Origin: Magnolia sinica
Taxonomy: Eukaryota; Streptophyta; Magnoliopsida; Magnoliales; Magnoliaceae
Length of the DNA: 64,000 nucleotides
Assembly (NCBI RefSeq): GCF_029962835.1
Contig: NC_080584.1
Coordinates: 80,132,862 to 80,196,861, forward strand
Direction of reading: 5' to 3'
The notes beneath the pieces are model-generated. The model was not told the origin of the DNA. It saw only the letters and a program-made list of their open reading frames with translations, and did no database searches. Positions 35,231 to 44,886 of the stretch are shown piece after piece. The translations under genes and the position numbers were made by a program. How positions within the stretch are numbered: position 1 is the first letter of the stretch; each line of letters opens with the position of its first letter.

Positions 35231-36272
35231 GAAGTCACTTAAATTAAGGAAATGATAAATGAACGGTTCACTATCCTAAAAAGATTGGTGGCTGGGGTGC
35301 AATAGGCGGTGCAGCAACTGGTTGATCTGATAACATGCTGGCGAGACGATATCGCACCGTATTCATCAACCCCTCCATAGTATCGATAGTCTTCCTGCCA
35401 TCACATACACCAAATACTCATCTCGGCGTATGGGCATAAATATCTTTTTGAATGCCATGTGATCTTATGAGTGTATGTGGTGGCTAGCTAACATGAAAAG
35501 TCTAATTTTTATTTTTTATTTTTTTGGTGTGGGTTATGGATATCCTCTGCATGAGGAAAATACTTGTATTTTTGTATGCCCATGGTTGGGCTAGATATTT
35601 GGTTGTGTTAGTTTGGGATGGATGATGAAATACTGCCGAGTTTGGGCAGTTTTTATTTTAGATATTTTTATTGATGGCTATTTGATAATTCATATATCTT
35701 TGCTGCCATGTTTCTCTGCTCTCAATTATGCGAAATGGTGGTAGGAAGTGTAATTGTCTTCTCCTGCATATTCCTTAACAATTGAGAATTAGTATGTGAT
35801 TTATGTCATTTCAAATTATACTACTATTTTCTGTTAAAATCATAGTTCTCCTTTGACCTGGTATGCATAAATGGTTTCCATGCAAATAGAGATGTCGTTA
35901 TCTGTTATACATCTGTCTCTTACTGAGGATGCATTTTAGAAATGTATCTGGTATGTATGGTAATATCTGGATCTCTATTGTTTCTCCTATATCTTATCTA
36001 TACAACTTCAGTCAACTAGTATTGCTATACTGCCCTTTGCCAATGACTGAAAAAAGGGGGAGAACAAATCCCACCATAGAGAAAATTGCAGATGAATGGT
36101 GGTACGGGTGTTAGGGGGAGCAGCTGCAAGAAGATAGGGGGACCAGCTACTATAGCTGTGTGTGTTAGCTCTATAGTATCTTTGTAAAATTGTGTAAAGA
36201 GTTATGTACACACAATTTACGGTATTGGCCTAGATGTTGTTTTAGGACTTTAGGTGTTTTGTCACATAATTG
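35231..36272. other. Non-coding 3' region of level-1 element
   Basis: About 1 kb of T-rich DNA between the accessory ORF and the polypurine tract. Open frames are short and on both strands. No domain is recognisable. Confidence 0.5.
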
Positions 36273-36286
36273 ACAAAGAGGGAGAT
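36273..36286 (+). promoter_or_regulatory. Polypurine tract of level-1 element
   Basis: ACAAAGAGGGAGAT directly precedes the TG of the 3' LTR at 36287, as expected for the plus-strand primer of reverse transcription. Confidence 0.85.
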
Positions 36287-37669
36287 TGAAAGTGCCTTGG
36301 TTTGTCAATTAGCATGAGTGTTGAGTCAGCCAGACATGTGAGCCCTATAGGAAGATCTTTCAATCGACTGCCTCAACTGGATGTGTGCCCTGAACTCGTT
36401 AAAGGTAAACTTAGCCTCACATCCCATGTCCCAAAACACTAGATATATAAAACCCTTTAAAATGTTTAGAACAACATAGGGTTTAAGGTGTGAAAACTGT
36501 TTTGCAAAATCAGGAAAATCTCTAAGTTTTCAACCTTTGTCGATTTATCGATACTTGCTTCGATGAAATCGGACCCTATCATCGATGTCCTCCAAACACA
36601 CTCGATAATATTGAATGAGGACTTCAGAAGTCCAACAACCACAATGAATCAAGGACTAAATTATCGATGAATCGATGATAGGCTCGATATCATTAACTTT
36701 CGAATCTCGAGTCCATCGAGAAGGCTCGATAAAATCGACTACTAGTCAGGTTGTGTCTAGAATGCAGTTAAGGAAAATCATGTGATTTTCGATATCTTGA
36801 AGAGAGCCTCGATATCCTTGAATTTTAAACCTCGATGATATCGACAGACCTTTTGATCATTCCTTTTGTAGGATTGGGTCAAAGGTGCTTCTCACCCCTT
36901 TCAAGTCCTTATAGGAGACCTCCGACGGAAGAGTACGTGGGGGTATTGTGTGTTGACCCTTGCTCTGTGGTGAGCATAAACTTATGTTCTTTGTGTGGAT
37001 CCTTGGCCTATGTATCCTAAAACCTAGGTGCTGTGTGTTGACCCTTGCTCATGGGAGCATAAACTCTAGGTTCCTTGTGTGGATCCTTAGCCTATGTGGC
37101 CTAAAATATTGGTGCTGTGTTTGACCCTTACTCCTGTGTGGGGCATAAACTTGTGTCTCGTGGAGACACGTTAGAGTCAGCCTTTTATAGGTTGTACTAG
37201 TTTGAGGTGAACCTCATTTGAAACCTCTATTAGTAAGATCCGGTACACTCAAGGGTTGAGTGCGTCCGACGAAAGTGGAGTAGACACATAGTCGAACCAC
37301 TATAAAAATGATTGTGTTTGGGATTGCTATTTACTCTTACGACTTATGTGATTTCTCTGAATGTTCTCATAATGCATGTGTACATGATTAGCTAGAACTA
37401 ATTAGAATCATATCTCACAAATAGTCACATCCATCATGAACTATGTTATACAGCTTGTTTATATTTTGAATATTCTTATGATTGGATACTCTACTTGGCT
37501 TAGAAGCCAATAGAGTTACATTAAAAAAATCCTGCTATTTGCATATTACTGCAGGATAGGGTTGATAAGTTCTAAATCATTAAAAAAATTTAAAAAGTCC
37601 TATTCACCCCCCTCTAGGACATCTTGGCATATTCTCACTTTGACTAAAGCGGTCGTTACCGCAATTTCA
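36287..37669 (+). repeat. Level-1 3' LTR, internally deleted
   Basis: 1383 bp, TG...CA, alignable over its length with 12440-14600 and 30709-30904. It lacks about 975 bp present in the 5' LTR. The joint near 36848 falls in a short match, GACC-TTTGAT, that flanks the deleted segment in the 5' copy (13000 and 13977). Confidence 0.9.
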
Positions 37670-38275
37670 TGAATTAAATGATGTGTATGCTTCTTACAAG
37701 TTTGTTAAAGACATATGTACTGCATTAGAAAAGAAGTATATATTGGAAGATGCTGGTGCTAAAAAATATGCAATTGTTAATTTCCTTCATTATCAAAAAA
37801 CAAACAATAAACCTATCACTAATCAGATTTATGATTTTCAAAATCTAGTTCATGAACTATCGAGTGAAGGAATTAAGTTAGATGAAGCATTTTTGAGCAC
37901 TAATAGAAAAGTTACCATCCTCATGTCAAGAATATAAGAATAGAATGAAACATAAAAAGAATGGTGTTTCTTTGAAAACTACTATCGTATACATACGAAT
38001 AGAGGATGCCAATAGAATCAGGGACCAAAAAGAAAATGAAAATAAGATAGATTCAAAGGCAAATCTTGTGGAATCAAGTTAGGAAAACAATAGAAAAAAG
38101 GGCAAATGTCACAACTGTGGCAAAACTGGACATTATGCAAATGAATGTAGGCTCAAAAAGAAGAATGCAAATAATCAATTCAAGAAAAAAAGAAAATTTC
38201 TACAATTGTGAAAAACCTGGGCATCACATTAAAACCTGTAGGCTTAAGAAAAACAAAGATAAGTCGTAAGCTAAT
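37670..38275 (+). pseudogene. Outer copia element: gag, second part
   Basis: Continues the gag begun at 12217 in the same frame: ELNDVYASYKFVKDICTALE, then LEDAGAKKYAIVNFL and NQIYDFQNLVHEL, which are conserved UBN2-type blocks. A stop at 37935 ends the first frame. The nucleocapsid part has one intact CX2CX4HX4C zinc knuckle (38107-38148, CHNCGKTGHYANEC). A second knuckle, in another frame after an A-run slip near 38190, has lost its first Cys (FYNCEKPGHHIKTC). It is followed by KNKDKS and a stop at 38267. The gene is inactive. Confidence 0.85.
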
Positions 38276-38302
38276 CTTAAAGAAATAGGTAATGAGTCTG
38301 AC

Positions 38303-39140
38303 ATGGTAGTAGTTGTGGTGTCAGAAGTCATCCTACCGAAATCAGGAGATGATGAACAAGTGTTCATGGGTAATACTAGAACATTTCCAGTTGTAGAGAA
38401 AGGAAAAATACTTCTGAAACTCACTTCTAGAAAGTCACTAATATTGAACGATGTCCTACATGTGGCTGACATTAGAAGAAACTTGGTCTTTGGTTCGCTC
38501 CTTAATAAGGCTAGTGTCAAGTTAGTATTTAATGCAGATAAGCTTGTAATGACTAAGGATGAAACTTTTGTAGGTAATGGATATTGTAATGATAGTTTAT
38601 TCATTGTAAATGTATCCCATTATAATAATAAGAAGACATCTAATTCTGTTTATATCATTGAAGCCTTTTATCTATAGCATAATAGATTATGTCATGTGAA
38701 TGTAGTATTTTTGAAGAAAATGAAAAGATTAGGTTTATTACCTAATATATCTAATGAAGAATTCGATAAATGTGAAACATGTGTAGAATCAAAATTTATT
38801 AGAAAACCTTTTAAACGAATAAAATGATCCTCTGTTCTATTAGAATTGATACATGGTGACTTAGGTGATTTCAGAAATCACATGTCTATAGGTGGAAAAA
38901 GATATTACATAACTTTTGTAAATGACTACTGTAGGTTCACTAAAGTCTATCTGTTAAGAAACAAAGACAAATCTTTAGATGCTTTTTCTAAATATAAAAT
39001 TGAAGTTAAAAATCAACTAAATATAAAAATTAAAATACTTATTAAAACAGATAGAGGAGGTGAATATGAATCTTCTCTATTTAGAGAGTTATGTGAAAAG
39101 AGTGGAATATTTCACGAAACTACATCTCCTTATACACCTA
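38303..39140 (+). pseudogene. Outer copia element: protease C-part and truncated integrase
   Basis: The protease is only its C-terminal half (DDEQVFMGNTRTFPVVEKGK, then LNDVLHVADIRRNLVFGSLL). The block with catalytic Asp-Ser-Gly is missing, apparently deleted at PKSGDDE. The integrase HHCC finger follows a TAG at about 38676 (HNRLCHVN ... CETCVESKF). The rve core shows HGDLGDF and FVNDYCRFTKVYLL with the first catalytic Asp, then IKTDRGGEYES with the second. The frame breaks off exactly at TSPYTP (39139), where the Tat-type LTR begins, so the third catalytic Glu, RT and RNase H are displaced beyond the window. Order and motifs fit the TNT1-type copia family. Confidence 0.87.
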
Positions 39141-40514
39141 TGAACGCTAAAAATTAGTGCCCACATTGATTTGGTTCTTAGGTGTTCATGATGGGAGTGA
39201 TTAGGCTGATTTATAAATGTTGGGGTCGCCACTAGCCAATTAATATCAGAATCCCGCAGTCGGCTAGAACCCACAGAATACGTAAGGTTGGAGAAATCTA
39301 AAGACTCTCCTACCTTAGATTGACTCCTGGTCTGCGATCTAGGATTCTGAGTAAGTGACCTCGGTTACAGAGAGAGAAGGTGTTAAGCACCCTCTTTGCC
39401 CATACAAATGTATGGTCTTTACTTAGTGTGGTAAGGAAATCTCAAGGGTTAAATGATGTAGTTGAACTAGGACTAGGCACACGCGGATTTCTGATGCGTC
39501 AAGATCCGAGATTTTAGCAAACCACAGAGCATATGTTCAACAACGTGTCTAGAAGACGAATGTGATAATGCTTATGCAAAATGGTAAAGAAAAGTGAACA
39601 AGATCACTAGGAATTTCTGATGTGACAGGATCCGATGTACGATAAGTCACTGAGTATATGTTCACTAGAGATCTAGAGAAGTAGGGGGTTGAGAAGAAAA
39701 TAAATGTCATGATGAATGCTTGTAATGTAAATGAGATGATCTTTGGCTTACTCTTGAGATGGCTAGAACATGGAGTACACCATGGTTAATCCAGACTAGA
39801 CCAAGGGGTTGAGATGGTTGAGGTGAGGTTAAGAGGTGGCTGAAAAATCAGAACTTTGAGGCTTGGGAGCTCCTCCTCACTCTCACTCTCTTTCTCTTTT
39901 TCTCTCTCTTTCTTTCTTTCTCCCTTAGATTGGTATTGTGTGAAATGTGAAGAGGAGAGGGCTATTTATAACCTTTTGTGATGGCATTGTCGTAATTACT
40001 GAGCTTGAAAGGGGTAAAAGCTGAAATGACAGCTTGGGGTTGGTTGAGGAGAGAGGGATGCCACGTGGGGCTCTCTTATTGGCTTTGGGGTTGGTAAAAT
40101 AGTAAATAATGGAGACTGGAGGGTTAAACCTCTGAGAAAGTTAACTTTGGGATGAGAGGCAGCTGTTGCTCAGAGGACACACATGTCTCGCGTGCGGAAG
40201 TAATCCGATTACCCCCGGTGGTAGTCAGACTACCGCCCGGGCCTGGTTCGGGCTAGGCTTTGACTGGTTATCTGATGCTCTACTTTTTCTTGCAGTTCTC
40301 TCTTCGGGCTTTTAAGCTCAAATGGGTATGTTTTGGCTTAAATGATGGCTTGTGATGGCTTAAGTCAGGATTACGGTTTTGGATTAGGGTTTGGTTTTAG
40401 ATTAGGGTTTGGTTCTGGGATTAGGGTTTGAGATCAGGGTTTAGTTTGGATTAGACCATGGTTTTTGGATTTTTCTAGCTCTCTCAAGATATCAGCCTGG
40501 GTGGGGTGTCTACA
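39141..40514 (-). repeat. Tat-type 3' LTR
   Basis: On the minus strand it starts TGTAGACACCCC (40514 downward), as many plant gypsy LTRs do, and ends ...GCGTTCA at 39141. About 1374 bp. Its plus strand contains the CCGGTGGTAGTC / GACTACCGCC palindrome near 40215 and CT-rich tracts near 39885-39930. The other LTR is outside the window, so length and age cannot be confirmed. Confidence 0.8.
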
Positions 40515-40533
40515 AATGCCCCTCTTTGGCTGA
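40515..40533 (-). promoter_or_regulatory. Polypurine tract of the Tat-type element
   Basis: On the minus strand GCCAAAGAGGGGCATT lies directly before the TGTAGACACC start of the 3' LTR. Confidence 0.8.
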
Positions 40534-42745
40534 GGTTACGAGCATCCGATCGCCAAACCGAGTGGACACCCCAACCTTCTGGTTAGAAAAGGTAATAGTT
40601 TGAATATGTTGCCTGCCATTGTATCATTATCAGTTGACTGTTTGAAAAAGAGACGACTCTCACATATCATGAGGGTTTGAGGAAACCGTTGTGATTGTCC
40701 CTGCACATTGATGCGGCATTATGGGCCACCAATCACAACCCTTTCACATAGGATTGTTAATAGCATTGGAGGGTAAGTCTGAAAAGTAGGGCCTCTGCGC
40801 GTTTTGCGGCTTTACGAGGAGTCTTGTACTGTCCGTTTCCTTTGCTAAGTAATCATCCTAGTAATACTTGTTCCATTTGATCGTCAAAGCGGTTAGCTGC
40901 CCTGCGCGTTCTGTGGCCTTACGAGGAACTCACTACACTAACTTGGACTCGATCAGACTTTCTAAGCATCTTGAATTAGGTATATGCAGGTAATCTTTTA
41001 CCATGCAATCTACTGATTCTGATACTGTGGTTACAATGGATTGTCTTCATTTGAGTTTGATTATTCTTTCCAGAGATAGATTAAATCATTTTTACTTGCA
41101 TTCAAATCGTACGACTGTCCAGATATGGGAACGTGCCAATCGTACTTGTATCATGTACGGATTCAATTATCCTCCAGGGAAACCGAAAGGAATCGAATCT
41201 TATTTCATTATTTGCACTAATCGCAACTAAAGAATATGGAAGATTCCTTAGTGTACTGCGTGTCACCTGCGTCTTTTTTGAAAAATTTTTGCTTAAAAAT
41301 TATCCCCTTTGGAGCTAGACTCCTTGGGAATTTTATTTAAAAATATTTTTTTGATTTTTTGAAAAATATCTATTCGATCTCGCGGGTGGGCGTCTTCGTT
41401 CGGTTTTATTTGTACAAGTTAAGTAAACAGTCGCGTTGCCTCCACTGATGAGTTGGCGGAGCTAACGGTTTTTATTTGAAATATTTTTAGGGTTTCAGAA
41501 TATCCGTTCGATCTTGCGAGAGGGCGTCATCGTTCGATTTTTATTGTACAGTCCAGATTAGATAGTCAGATGGCCTCTACTAATAACTTAATGGGGCATT
41601 AACTATGATTTATTGCAATATCCTGTGTTTTTCTCTTGTTTTTTTCATTTTTGTAGTAATTTATCATTTAATTTATCAAGATTCTCAATTTCTCGCGAGA
41701 TTTTGAATTTCTCAGGAGATTGTAGCCTTCTCATGAAAGAATTCAAATTTTTGGGCTTTAATTGATGGATACAATGGCTGTCCGGTCATCCCATCAACTC
41801 AAGGGAGACAAGCACGCTGTCCCAAGGGAATCTGGACAAGGGTGGTGTTCGACTGACACCGGTGGTAGTCCGTCTACCGCCGGTTGCCCGTTTTGTCAGC
41901 AGTCCGGTGCAGGCGGTGGTCCAGTCGTGGCACCTCTCTTCCTATATCATCCTCTTCTCAATCTGATCCAGGGACACCATTATAGCTCCTTGGAAGGTTT
42001 TGAGTTGTGATTTTGCCTCCTTTGTAGGCCCCACTTTGCTTCATCTTTCCTTCACTTTTTCAGGTGGATGATTGATGATTTTCCTGTTTATACTTGCTGG
42101 ATTTTTGCTGAATCATATTTATAGGGTGCTGGATTGATGATTGATGGGTTTGGATCTCCTTTCTGGGCCCAGGAGAGCCATGATCGGGACTGTTGATTGT
42201 TTTTAGCTTGATTTTCAGCCATTAGATCTTGCTGAAAAATTCCTAATTTGGGCAAAGGATTGCTGGATTTTGTTTTGTGATTTAGAGTGGGGTGTGATAA
42301 TAAAGGGAGCCCCACTCTCATGATTTATTTTTTTATTTTTCTTTTTGGTTTTTTTTGTTGGGTTTTTTTTATATGCTGATTTGGACTGTAAGATAGATGA
42401 TTTGGGGTCCACTTGAATATTCTGATGGTGTGGATCTTGATGGTAGCCATCATTTGTGGAGTGGATCACATTTTTCTTCATGATTTTGGCCATGTATGGA
42501 ATTGGCTTCTCAGGTGGGCCCTGGATCATGGATTGGGGATGTGGGCCTCGATGGATTTTTGGGCCTTTTGATCTTTTGGGTTTATTGGACTTTTGGACTT
42601 TGACTTGGACCTTGGGCTTGGACTTTGATTTGGGATTTGGGCTTTGGACTTTTGACTTTGACTTTAACTTGGGCTTTTGACTTTGACTTGGGCCTTGGGC
42701 TTTGACTTTGTAGTGAGAAGGATACTTACCTGTGAATCTTGCTTG
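40534..42745. other. Tat-type element, non-coding region between LTR and antisense genes
   Basis: It contains two short duplications. The first is TGCGCGTT(T/C)TG(C/T)GGC(T/C)TTACGAGGA at about 40797 and 40905. The second is a unit of about 130 bp at 41365-41475 and 41500-41605 with TCGATCT(C/T)GCG and GGCCTCTACT words. The GGTAGTC/GACTACC palindrome recurs near 41865. At 42540-42715 it is a low-complexity TTTGACTTGGGC run. As this precedes the PMD gene, it could hold that gene's promoter. Confidence 0.5.
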
Positions 42746-42751
42746 TGCAGA

Positions 42752-44110
42752 ATGCCTCGTCACGGTAGAAATGAGGCCGGTCCTTCTAGTCAGTCGGTCG
42801 ATCCATGTTTTGTACCCCGAGAGGGTCGACACCTGTCCGACATGGCTCGGGAAGGTGGTGCTCCTGTGATCCTGAGGGGGCGTGGAGTTAGGACTCACTG
42901 GCCAGATTGTTTTAAGGATCCATACCCTCTATTCTTCGACGTATTGGAGCGCACTCCCTTTGCCCATTTATTTCGGGTTCGTCTGGGTAAGATGAACATG
43001 TCCCTCTTGTCTATGTTGACAGAGCGATGGTATGCAAAGACTCATACTTTTCAATTACCCTTCGGGGAATGGGGAATCACCTCATATGACATTTCTATGC
43101 AGTTGGGTCTTAAGTATGATGGGGGATCTGTTCCATTTGAGGAAGATCTCCTGGTACCTTCTGTTGATGATGGATGAGCCTATTAGGGATGATGCCAGAT
43201 CCTTCTGATTTTTCTGGCCATCAGTTCAAATTACTCTGTTTGTCTGCAAATTTTCTCGGTGCATTCCTGAGACCGAGGCCACGGCTGTTATGAAGGCCCG
43301 TGCCTTGATATTGTATACCATGGGAGCGATGATCTTTTGTCATGGGAATGAGCTAGTGAGTTCCCATCTTTTGTCTCTTATGGCTGATATCGCTTTCCAT
43401 ACGCCGCACAAGTGGAATGCGGCCCTCTTCGCCCATTTGTATGATGGGCTGGACAAAGCCAACTGCTGTATCAGCAGGTCCTTGACTGGTTTTTATCCGG
43501 TCATTGAGATATGATCAAGCCCTTTCTTCTGTATCTTCTTTTGGAATGATCGGTTATAAATTCTGATTGCGGTTTCATGCAGGTTTGTCGTTTTAACCAT
43601 TTCTCACACTTGGCGCCCATTGTGATCGACCATTCACCTCTTTTTTCGCGCATGATGTTGTGGTATAAGGATAACCGTAGCCGTACACGTATGTTTTCTA
43701 ATCTCGCGTAGAGGTTGAATGTTGATGCCCTTATCCCTGATGATGTGAGTAGTTACCCTACCCTGTATTACCTGCTTCCTACCTGCCATTTGCCCCTAAT
43801 CTTTTTGTCTTCCATAGTTCCGTTCCAGGTCGTACCTTCAGTCGAATGCAGTGCTTACTCCTGCGGCTCAGGAGGCCTTTTAGGCTTCGCGACGACGCCG
43901 TATCTTGGAAGATCTTCGCGTAACAAAGTGGTATCTTGGAGAGAGGCTCTTTTGGCAGTTGACTGGTAGTCTGTTCGTTCCGTTCAGCCCACCGTCAGGT
44001 CCATCTGATTGGAGATCGGTGCCCAAACGGGAGTTAACTGTTGCTTTGGAGGGGTTTGATGCCAGTGCCTTCGTCGATCCGTCGAGAGAGTATAACTCTT
44101 GGTGTGAGTA
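42752..44110 (+). pseudogene. Antisense plant mobile domain (PMD) gene with introns
   Basis: Starts at ATG 42752, just after a GTGCAG acceptor-like site. The protein reads MPRHGRNEAGPSS, then LTERWYAKTHTFQLPFGEWGIT and DISMQLGL, the typical start of the aminotransferase-like plant mobile domain (MAIL1-like family; no enzyme activity is established for it). It continues with MKARALILYTMGAMIFCH and DKANCCISRSLTGFYPVIE. Two introns are visible: 43509-43582 (donor GT changed to AT, acceptor TTTCATGCAG) and 43745-43817 (GTGAGT...TTCCATAG). The reading frame is sensible across both, and VCRFNHFSHLAP and then RVTKWYLGERLFWQ follow. It is broken by a frameshift near 43170, a TAG near 43883 and other stops. 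It runs opposite to the Tat element's pol, behind integrase. Confidence 0.82.
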
Positions 44111-44886
44111 ACACGGTATCGGCCCTATGCAGCCTGCCTATGCTCTGAGAGGTGGTGCATGTTTTGCTGGAGGGGGACTGCTGGGGTCATACGTTCGCTA
44201 GAAGGATACAGATGATTATATACCTAATGATGATTAGCTTCATTGTATCATGTGAACATGTATCACCAGCTGTATAATTTTCTATATGTATGAAACTTTT
44301 TATTGCCTGATGTTGCTTTTCAAACTGTATTTTGAGTATTTTTATGATCCCAATTGAGTCGATGGTAAAAGATTGATGTTCCAGGGCCTTTGAAGAGGGT
44401 CCCACCCTTGATTTCATTTGGAAGTGGGCCCGGGCGGTAGTCAAACTATCACCGGCGGTAGTTGGACTACCACCGTTGACCTTTTTCCTTCTCGTTCTGT
44501 CTTGTCAGGTGTGGTACCGATGCAGAGTGTCAGAGGTGTCAGGCGGTACTCGGACTACCGCCGGCGATACTTTGATTACCGCCCTTGTTCATCTTTTCTT
44601 CCAGAAAATGCCCTTCTTCTCTGTCCATTTCACAGAACTTTTTTGGTTATTCTCTTTCTCGCATAGGTCTCCTGATCATTCCCTTTGTCTCCTTCTTCTT
44701 CCTTTTTGTCCTCATTCTTTGTCTTCTTCTCCTCTTTGTCTGTTATCCTTTGTCCTCATTATGGGTGGTCTTGGAATGGATGTTGGTGGGGCCAAATCAA
44801 TGATGAAAGGGTTTATGACGGCTTGGTAGGTGAGGGTGGATTGATGGAGATTAATGGTGGAGTGATGGGTCCTTTTAAAGAGGTTA
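44111..44886. other. Spacer between antisense genes
   Basis: No gene is supportable. Two more copies of the hairpin motif are at 44428-44480 and 44540-44582, followed by a C/T-rich part at 44585-44760. It might be a promoter and leader for the next antisense gene. Confidence 0.45.

Larger units (their letters stand above)
12440..37669 (+). mobile_element. Level-1 copia-type LTR element, non-autonomous, itself interrupted
   Basis: The element inserted into the gag of the outer copia copy. Its 5' LTR is 12440-14600 plus 30709-30904, about 2357 bp once the inserted DNA is removed. Its 3' LTR is 36287-37669. Both LTRs start TGAAAGTGCC and end AATTTCA. A primer-binding site follows the 5' LTR and a polypurine tract precedes the 3' LTR. 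The flanks are CGAAC (12435-12439) and TGAAT (37670-37674), a 5-bp duplication with two C/T differences. The interior (30905-36286) has gag and protease remains and an accessory ORF, but no integrase, RT or RNase H. By eye the LTRs differ by about 8%, so the copy is old. Confidence 0.88.

Noticed and set aside
42215-42898. Minus-strand frame of 227 codons rich in Lys, Ser, Pro
   Set aside because: It is the translation of a low-complexity TTTGACTTGGGC run and overlaps the start of the antisense PMD gene.
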